Below, one piece after another: positions 61,601 through 64,000 of a stretch of DNA of 64,000 nt. The stretch spans positions 32,242,842-32,306,841 of the forward strand of contig JALIRH010000003.1 of NCBI GenBank assembly GCA_023055505.1, read 5' to 3'. The position numbers and the translations under genes were made by a program. Numbering within the stretch: the stretch's first letter is position 1; every line of letters begins with the position of its first letter. A model generated the notes under the pieces. That model was not told the DNA's origin and made no database searches. It saw nothing but the letters and a program-made list of their open reading frames with translations. Source of the stretch: Callipepla californica brunnescens (Eukaryota; Chordata; Aves; Galliformes; Odontophoridae).

Positions 61601-63522
61601 TATGTTGCTGTACTAATTAAATCTACATCCATCACAACAACTGCTATTTTTCCTGAATAACGTTTGTTAACATTGTCATCTGAGATTTATGATTTCAATT
61701 ACTGCTTTCAGATCTGTAAGCATGTGTTTAAATAACATAATCCCCACTGACTCAGCAGTGACCCTTTAAATACAGTGTTATGTACATGTTAGAGATCTAC
61801 CAGAAGTTAGATACACAGCTGCATTGATTCATGCCTGCCAATGAATCCACTTGGTAAATTTTGTTTGCATTACGAGTAAAAAATTCAGAATGTACACATT
61901 AAATTATAAAAAAAAAATGTTATTTGAGTTAAACTTTAAACTCACCATGAAAACTGGACTCTGTTTGTGTCAATATATTCATAAATCCTCCCAAAATATG
62001 TTTAACAGCTCCCTATTAAAAAAACACAGGGAAACAATCAGAAGCATACACCAGCCTACAGAACTAACAAGTAACTTATTTCAAACAATTCACGTCTACT
62101 GGTATTAAGTAAAAATAATTCCAGTTATAAAAAACCTCCATAATTTGATGTGTTTGCTAATGAGCATGCTTTCATGTTCTATACATTTCAGCTGCATCAT
62201 GAGAAAGGCTTTGAAATCCAGATGACTAAAGAAAGAATCCCTTGCCTCTATGCACTCAGCTGCTAACAACTGCTGCCTTGTCTTCTCTCCCAGAATAGAA
62301 ATACGTAATTCAATAGGCTATGACAAAACACAGAACGTTAGGATATGACGACGCAATACTGAAGGAGTTTACCTTCTCCCCGATTTTGGAAGCAAGTTTT
62401 TAAAAGTAACTGAGAAGTGCAAGCAGCTTCCCTGTGAGCAACAACCTCCACAAATATCATCTCAGATAAATGTAACTCAAAAATCTAATACATTAAAAGT
62501 TTAAGCTCGTTAGCTCCGTAGACTCAAACTTTCTCTAAAACACACTGAAAATGAGAAAAATATTTTGAGTTGTATGTCATTTTATGTGCTGAAGTTCATA
62601 AAAATAAAATACATGTGGGCAAGAGATTTAAAGCTAATAACTCACACAAAGAATTGGAGTACTAAAGACAGTTTTCTCACAGCCTTTTCTGCTTTTGATT
62701 TAAGCTGTCAGGAGCTAGTAGCGTTGCTTCCTAGTAAAATTACTATATACACAAATATTTAAATGCTCAAGTTACTTAACCATATGGTCTTCTGGAGAAG
62801 CTTACTACATTTTGTTATCTAAACACAAAACTGAAGCTAGCTCCTAGAAATTCCAAATAATCAGGAGGACGCTTCTGTGCACATAACTGTTTTGAAATAT
62901 AAACTTATGAGGAACGTGTGAAATATTTTTCAGGTACAGCACTGAAAGTTTCAAAAAAGCACGTTCAATATATTTAGAATATATATTTACACATTCATGT
63001 ATATAAAACTACCTGATTGTTTCTAAATTTGCACCGACAGCTTTTGTGATTCAACATTTCTGATGAAATAAAACTGCTGTAGGCCTTCCGAAACACTAGT
63101 TAAGTTCCTGGTAACTTCTTAATTCAATGCAACTTCACTGAAAATGTCAGTCACTTACATTATTTCAGGTCTTACCAAACACCACAATAAGTATTTCTGA
63201 GTTCAGGCTACTTTTTTTTTTTAAACTACTGCTACAAAAAACTGAAGAGAATAAGCAACCACTAAAGCATTGCCCCTGCTCAATAACATTTTTACCTGTT
63301 CTATAAGTACAGTGGCATTTCTCTCCTTCTGGTTGACGATATTCAGGCAGCTCTGGAATACATGAGCAAGCACGTCTAAACTTGCACTACCAGCTGCGAG
63401 CAGGTTTAATTCTAACATGCAGATTTCAGGATATATCAATTCTCCTTGATTGATGTTTTCAGTTAGGTCATTAAGATAACCTGAAGGACCAGTATATTCT
63501 GGTTCTGCCTTTGTGTCTGCTC
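19505..63522 (-). CDS. LYST: LYST, lysosomal trafficking regulator (C-terminal ~2559 residues, 45 coding exons; 5' part outside window)
   Basis: Large cytosolic BEACH-family protein that controls the size and traffic of lysosomes and lysosome-related organelles; loss causes Chediak-Higashi syndrome and the beige phenotype (family knowledge). Seen here: 45 exons on the minus strand, every intron GT-AG, all phases compatible, 7682 nt giving 2559 residues and a TGA at 19505-19507. Approximate visible-residue positions: helical repeats 1-200, ConA-like sandwich 220-430, helical and linker region 440-1770, PH-BEACH module 1775-1870, BEACH 1880-2220, WD40 2280-2559. The last residues are [11 protein letters not shown], as I recall for mammalian LYST. 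BEACH hallmarks include [19 protein letters not shown] and QYPVFPF. Recalled mammalian length is about 3800 residues, so about one third is missing upstream of 63522. No frame break suggests a functional gene. Exons are numbered 1-45 within this window only; by subtraction from the 53 human exons, window exon 1 is about human exon 9. Confidence 0.98.
20940..21011 (-). CDS. LYST: LYST window exon 44 (WD40)
   Basis: 72 nt, residues 2491-2514: [23 protein letters not shown]. Donor AAG|GTAAAG. Confidence 0.97.
21209..21365 (-). CDS. LYST: LYST window exon 43 (WD40)
   Basis: 157 nt, residues 2439-2490: [51 protein letters not shown]. Donor AAG|GTAAGC. Confidence 0.97.
22474..22571 (-). CDS. LYST: LYST window exon 42 (WD40)
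   Basis: 98 nt, residues 2406-2438: [32 protein letters not shown]. Donor CAG|GTACGT. Confidence 0.97.
22844..22983 (-). CDS. LYST: LYST window exon 41 (WD40)
   Basis: 140 nt, residues 2359-2405: [47 protein letters not shown] classical GH...WD repeat. Donor CAG|GTACAA. Confidence 0.98.
25044..25142 (-). CDS. LYST: LYST window exon 40 (WD40)
   Basis: 99 nt, phase 0, residues 2326-2358: [33 protein letters not shown]. Donor ACG|GTAAGT. Confidence 0.97.
25914..26050 (-). CDS. LYST: LYST window exon 39 (WD40 region)
   Basis: 137 nt, residues 2281-2325: [60 protein letters not shown] is a WD40-type blade. Donor CAG|GTAAAA. Confidence 0.97.
26604..26793 (-). CDS. LYST: LYST window exon 38 (BEACH to WD40 transition)
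   Basis: 190 nt, residues 2217-2280: [56 protein letters not shown]. Donor AAG|GTATGA. Confidence 0.97.
27329..27559 (-). CDS. LYST: LYST window exon 37 (BEACH C-terminal end)
   Basis: 231 nt, phase 0, residues 2140-2216: [60 protein letters not shown]. The YGQTPRQLF motif closes the BEACH domain. Donor CCA|GTATGT. Confidence 0.98.
28385..28602 (-). CDS. LYST: LYST window exon 36 (BEACH)
   Basis: 218 nt, residues 2068-2139: [60 protein letters not shown] and NVFHPA. Contains the LPPWA and [14 protein letters not shown] motifs. Donor GCA|GTAAGT. Confidence 0.98.
28938..29078 (-). CDS. LYST: LYST window exon 35 (BEACH)
   Basis: 141 nt, residues 2021-2067: [48 protein letters not shown] core [13 protein letters not shown]. 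Donor AAG|GTACAC. Confidence 0.98.
29476..29632 (-). CDS. LYST: LYST window exon 34 (BEACH)
   Basis: 157 nt, residues 1968-2020: [52 protein letters not shown]. Contains the BEACH core HYGSHYSN. Donor AAG|GTAAGA. Confidence 0.98.
30645..30711 (-). CDS. LYST: LYST window exon 33 (BEACH)
   Basis: 67 nt, residues 1946-1967: [20 protein letters not shown] and [10 protein letters not shown] corresponds to the LSKPIAVQ element of mammalian LYST. Donor AAG|GTAATT. Confidence 0.96.
31400..31644 (-). CDS. LYST: LYST window exon 32 (BEACH domain start)
   Basis: 245 nt, residues 1864-1945. BEACH signature: [52 protein letters not shown] and [11 protein letters not shown]. Family members such as NBEA have Trp after QYPVFP; LYST has Phe. 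Donor TAG|GTAATA. Confidence 0.98.
31975..32127 (-). CDS. LYST: LYST window exon 31 (PH-BEACH end)
   Basis: 153 nt, phase 0, residues 1813-1863: [51 protein letters not shown]. The last strand and helix of the PH-like domain. Donor AAG|GTAATG. Confidence 0.97.
33080..33135 (-). CDS. LYST: LYST window exon 30 (PH-BEACH)
   Basis: 56 nt, residues 1795-1812: [18 protein letters not shown]. Acceptor CCTGCAG, donor TCT|GTAAGT. Short, but phase and sequence both fit. Confidence 0.95.
33513..33574 (-). CDS. LYST: LYST window exon 29 (PH-BEACH start)
   Basis: 62 nt, residues 1774-1794: [20 protein letters not shown], the first strand of the PH-like fold that packs on BEACH. Donor TAG|GTAAAT. Confidence 0.95.
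34209..34305 (-). CDS. LYST: LYST window exon 28
   Basis: 97 nt, residues 1742-1773: [31 protein letters not shown]. Donor AAG|GTAACT. Confidence 0.96.
34384..34529 (-). CDS. LYST: LYST window exon 27
   Basis: 146 nt, residues 1693-1741: [40 protein letters not shown], then LPDRQKQE. The segment just before the PH-BEACH module. Donor AAG|GTAATT. Confidence 0.97.
35188..35376 (-). CDS. LYST: LYST window exon 26
   Basis: 189 nt, residues 1630-1692: [55 protein letters not shown]. Very highly conserved. Donor TCG|GTAAGA. Confidence 0.97.
35575..35651 (-). CDS. LYST: LYST window exon 25
   Basis: 77 nt, residues 1604-1629: [20 protein letters not shown] then ANNRQ and a split Asn codon. Donor AAA|GTAAGT. 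Confidence 0.95.
36116..36292 (-). CDS. LYST: LYST window exon 24 (non-consensus donor GTTTGT)
   Basis: 177 nt, phase 0, residues 1545-1603: [40 protein letters not shown] and KALKE. The donor GAG|GTTTGT lacks the usual purine at +3 and is the weakest in the set. Splicing here keeps the frame into the [10 protein letters not shown] exon. Confidence 0.9.
37475..37681 (-). CDS. LYST: LYST window exon 23
   Basis: 207 nt, phase 0, residues 1476-1544: [54 protein letters not shown]. Donor CAG|GTAAGC. Confidence 0.95.
38762..38940 (-). CDS. LYST: LYST window exon 22 (divergent acidic exon)
   Basis: 179 nt, residues 1417-1475: [40 protein letters not shown] and [13 protein letters not shown]. Only the second half (NPF, F-LVEG) is clearly conserved with recalled human. 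Donor CCT|GTAAGT. Confidence 0.92.
39554..39745 (-). CDS. LYST: LYST window exon 21
   Basis: 192 nt, residues 1353-1416: [40 protein letters not shown] and [15 protein letters not shown]. Donor TAG|GTAGGA. Confidence 0.95.
41124..41276 (-). CDS. LYST: LYST window exon 20
   Basis: 153 nt, residues 1302-1352: [20 protein letters not shown], then an Ala/Pro-rich stretch and MFQKRKGIA. Donor CTG|GTGAGC. A T19 run on the sense strand (41351-41369) lies about 75 nt upstream of the acceptor. Confidence 0.94.
41740..41906 (-). CDS. LYST: LYST window exon 19
   Basis: 167 nt, residues 1246-1301: [40 protein letters not shown] and [12 protein letters not shown]. Donor AAA|GTAAGT; the split codon at the 3' end gives Asn. 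Confidence 0.96.
42828..43058 (-). CDS. LYST: LYST window exon 18
   Basis: 231 nt, residues 1169-1245: [55 protein letters not shown]. Helical repeat region. Donor CAA|GTGAGT. Confidence 0.96.
43609..43778 (-). CDS. LYST: LYST window exon 17
   Basis: 170 nt, residues 1112-1168: [56 protein letters not shown]. Donor AGA|GTGAGT. Confidence 0.96.
44011..44240 (-). mobile_element. Degraded CR1 fragment in LYST intron
   Basis: The plus strand reads AGTAGTTTGGGTTGGAAGGA, then a degraded form of the CR1 3' region (CTACTTCCAACCCCTCC, CAGGTTGCTCAGAGCCC). This is the reverse complement of a CR1 3' end, so the copy is in minus orientation, the same as LYST. Its inner limit is vague because of divergence. 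Confidence 0.85.
44511..44688 (-). CDS. LYST: LYST window exon 16
   Basis: 178 nt, residues 1053-1111: [39 protein letters not shown] and [16 protein letters not shown]. Donor AAA|GTAGGC, a weak donor. Confidence 0.95.
45180..45807 (-). CDS. LYST: LYST window exon 15 (628-nt low-complexity linker exon)
   Basis: Largest exon in view, residues 844-1052, rich in Ser, Glu, Asp and Lys and probably disordered. Islands matching recalled mammalian LYST are [37 protein letters not shown] and FAGLGLAF; the rest is divergent. Acceptor CTCTCTAG, donor GAG|GTAAGC. The 208 complete codons contain no stop. Confidence 0.95.
46110..46150 (-). mobile_element. CR1 3'-end fragment, minus orientation (outer piece of a nested pair)
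   Basis: The plus strand reads TCAGAATCACTGAGGGTGGA, resembling the reverse complement of a CR1 3' terminus. It stops where the plus-oriented CR1 begins and seems to resume after 46440. Confidence 0.55.
46155..46438 (+). mobile_element. CR1 3' fragment, plus orientation, in LYST intron
   Basis: Contains the typical CR1 3' region: CCCAGAGAGGCTGTGGATGC, CCCATCCCTGGAGGCACTCA, GATGACCTCCAAGATCCCTT, and the terminal ATTCCATGATTCTATGA octamer-type repeat at 46420-46436. Opposite in orientation to LYST; about 280 nt, 5'-truncated. Confidence 0.95.
46439..46560 (-). mobile_element. CR1 fragment, minus orientation (possible continuation of the piece at 46110)
   Basis: The plus strand reads CTGCCTAGTTCAATCTCTCT, then GTTCAAAGCAAAACCAAAGA and GCAGGCTGCCC, resembling the reverse complement of CR1 sequence just inside its 3' end. 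It follows the plus-oriented copy immediately. Confidence 0.55.
46896..47027 (-). CDS. LYST: LYST window exon 14
   Basis: 132 nt, residues 800-843: [20 protein letters not shown], then a Gly/Ser/Thr-rich stretch ending FEALPLEG. Conservation falls off towards its 3' end, where the linker begins. Donor AAG|GTAAAA. Confidence 0.93.
48612..48810 (-). CDS. LYST: LYST window exon 13
   Basis: 199 nt, residues 733-799: [59 protein letters not shown]. Donor TAG|GTAGAT. Confidence 0.96.
49577..49714 (-). CDS. LYST: LYST window exon 12
   Basis: 138 nt, phase 0, residues 687-732: [39 protein letters not shown]. Nearly identical to recalled mammalian LYST. Donor CAG|GTACTT. Confidence 0.96.
50290..50439 (-). 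CDS. LYST: LYST window exon 11
   Basis: 150 nt, phase 0, residues 637-686: [20 protein letters not shown], then [16 protein letters not shown]. The acceptor after CCCTCTTAAAG is weaker than average. Donor AAG|GTAATT. Confidence 0.92.
51369..51542 (-). CDS. LYST: LYST window exon 10
   Basis: 174 nt, phase 0, residues 579-636: [40 protein letters not shown] and [12 protein letters not shown]. Armadillo-like helices. Donor AAG|GTACTC. Confidence 0.95.
52587..52832 (-). CDS. LYST: LYST window exon 9
   Basis: 246 nt, phase 0 at both ends, residues 497-578: [20 protein letters not shown], then [30 protein letters not shown]. The IGGTG segment is strongly conserved in BEACH proteins. Donor AGG|GTAAGA. 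Confidence 0.96.
54050..54240 (-). CDS. LYST: LYST window exon 8
   Basis: 191 nt, residues 434-496: [38 protein letters not shown] and [10 protein letters not shown]. It contains the Cys-Gly-Pro turn after the ConA-like domain. Donor ATT|GTAAGT. Confidence 0.95.
55609..55769 (-). CDS. LYST: LYST window exon 7
   Basis: 161 nt, residues 380-433. It contains [20 protein letters not shown], then [20 protein letters not shown] and LGNLLLFNG, closely matching recalled mammalian LYST. Acceptor ATTTTTAG, donor ATG|GTACTT. Confidence 0.95.
57444..57617 (-). CDS. LYST: LYST window exon 6 (ConA-like domain, divergent)
   Basis: 174 nt, residues 322-379: [20 protein letters not shown], then [11 protein letters not shown] and, at the end, MSLWVSGQ. 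The W-QHL motif (GRWQHL here, SKWQHL in recalled human) is typical of lamin-G or lectin-like folds. Acceptor TTTTCATAG, donor GAG|GTAAAC. This exon is more divergent from the recalled human sequence than its neighbours; frame and motif order identify it. Confidence 0.9.
58350..58494 (-). CDS. LYST: LYST window exon 5 (ConA-like domain)
   Basis: 145 nt, residues 274-321, with [20 protein letters not shown], a beta-strand core of the lectin-like sandwich. Acceptor TTTCTAG, donor TCG|GTATGG. The terminal split arginine codon is completed by the exon at 57617. Confidence 0.94.
59624..60038 (-). CDS. LYST: LYST window exon 4 (entry into ConA-like domain)
   Basis: 415 nt, residues 135-273. It starts [19 protein letters not shown], runs through a basic Ser/Lys-rich stretch ([11 protein letters not shown]), then the conserved [18 protein letters not shown] segment ([20 protein letters not shown]) and [12 protein letters not shown], the first strands of the concanavalin A-like sandwich. 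It ends with [15 protein letters not shown]. Acceptor TTCTAG, donor CAG|GTAAGA. Confidence 0.95.
61030..61139 (-). CDS. LYST: LYST window exon 3
   Basis: 110 nt in phase 2, residues 99-134: [15 protein letters not shown], then [20 protein letters not shown]. The donor is ACG|GTATGT. This is one of the best conserved helical stretches of the family. Another frame across the same bases is also open but does not join the neighbouring exons. Confidence 0.93.
61946..62012 (-). CDS. LYST: LYST window exon 2 (67-nt small exon)
   Basis: 67 nt, residues 76-98: [20 protein letters not shown] followed by FH and one base of a split valine codon. Acceptor TTTTAATAG, donor ATG|GTGAGT. It matches the recalled human stretch that begins GIVKNLLSGFLSILTQ. 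It restores the frame between the flanking exons, which is strong support for so short an exon. Confidence 0.9.
63296..63522 (-). CDS. LYST: LYST window exon 1
   Basis: 227 nt: two bases finishing a split codon, then 75 codons (residues 1-75, ADTKAEPEY to NATVLIEQ). The acceptor lies after a CTTTCAG tract at 63523-63524 and the donor is CAG|GTAAAA. Helical segment with [20 protein letters not shown]. The exon ends in phase 0, so it cannot join directly to the exon at 61139; the small exon at 61946 is required. I recognise no further exon between 63523 and 64000. Confidence 0.9.
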
Positions 63523-64000
63523 CTGAAAGAGAACATTTGTCTTACTCAAACTTACTCAGATGAATACAATTTCCATTACTTAAGTAGCACATCCAAGGTC
63601 ATAGTTTCTCCAATCTTCTCAAACATTTAAAAATAATCACTTAGTGTATCAGCCGTCTTTAGAAGTTTGTAAAGCCTTCTATTCTGCTTCATGTTTCCTG
63701 TCTTCCTGCCAGCACAGGGACAGGGATGCAGTTTTCCCCATTACAAGTTCTTGAACTACATGCCTTTATTTCCTAAGAACTGGACACAGAGCAATGATAA
63801 ATATGCAATTCATAAAATAAGAATCTTCGTAGCAGAACTTCAGCTTCCAAACAGAACTCTGAGACTGCCATGAAATGATGAATGTCAGTGATCTTTATGT
63901 TAAAAGAGAGGGGGAAGCAATAGTTTAGTCATTTAACTCAGAAACCGCATGACAGCACATGGAACATCTTCATTAAAAACAACACCCAAGCATTTAAACT
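63523..64000 (-). other. LYST intron upstream of the first visible exon
   Basis: Begins at the acceptor CTTTCAG (63523-63524 in rc). I see no further LYST exon before the window ends, so the next upstream exon lies beyond 64000. Confidence 0.7.

Larger units (their letters stand above)
47028..63295 (-). other. LYST introns of the 5' half of the visible gene
   Basis: Introns of about 0.6-1.7 kb, among them 47028-48611, 54241-55608, 55770-57443 and 62013-63295. AT-rich; an A22 run sits at 54526-54547. No transposon, RNA gene or nested gene recognised. Confidence 0.7.

Noticed and set aside
61139..63296. Apparent frameshift or pseudogene signal in LYST
   Set aside because: Disappears once the 67-nt exon at 61946-62012 is included.

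Overview
The window is nuclear DNA from a bird, most likely a galliform (chicken, turkey or quail group). The evidence is vertebrate intron-exon structure with GT-AG introns, CR1 non-LTR retrotransposon copies, and an internally deleted mariner element that I recognise as the galliform Galluhop family. No bacterial, phage or CRISPR-like system is present.

Two genes are transcribed in tandem on the minus strand. The larger is LYST, the lysosomal trafficking regulator (BEACH family). Its last 45 coding exons run from 63522 down to the stop codon at 19505-19507. All exon phases join and give 2559 residues followed by the stop, with no frameshift or premature stop. That is roughly the C-terminal two thirds of a protein that is about 3800 residues in mammals. 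In order these exons encode the end of the helical-repeat region, a concanavalin A-like sandwich domain, a long helical and linker region that includes one large poorly conserved exon, the PH-BEACH module, the BEACH domain and the C-terminal WD40 propeller. The 5' third and the promoter lie beyond 64000. The 3' UTR probably runs to about 17580.

Further downstream is GNG4, encoding the G protein gamma-4 subunit. Its two coding exons are at 9124-9219 and 3294-3422, giving a 74-residue protein that ends in the CaaX box CTIL. A CpG island at about 14225-14560 is the likely GNG4 promoter; it contains two candidate first-exon donors. The LYST-GNG4 order and shared orientation match my memory of human 1q42.3, so the synteny is old.

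The roughly 3 kb between the genes holds the GNG4 promoter region, a 5'-truncated CR1 (about 15340-16220) and the mariner remnant (about 16380-16920). LYST introns carry further CR1 pieces: a degraded one near 44010-44240, and what looks like a plus-oriented CR1 inserted into an older minus-oriented CR1 at 46110-46560. The GNG4 introns hold a compound TA/TG microsatellite and stretches that might be conserved non-coding elements. I found no previously undescribed system. The most useful result is the complete exon model, including a 67-nt exon and a divergent 174-nt exon that are easy to miss.
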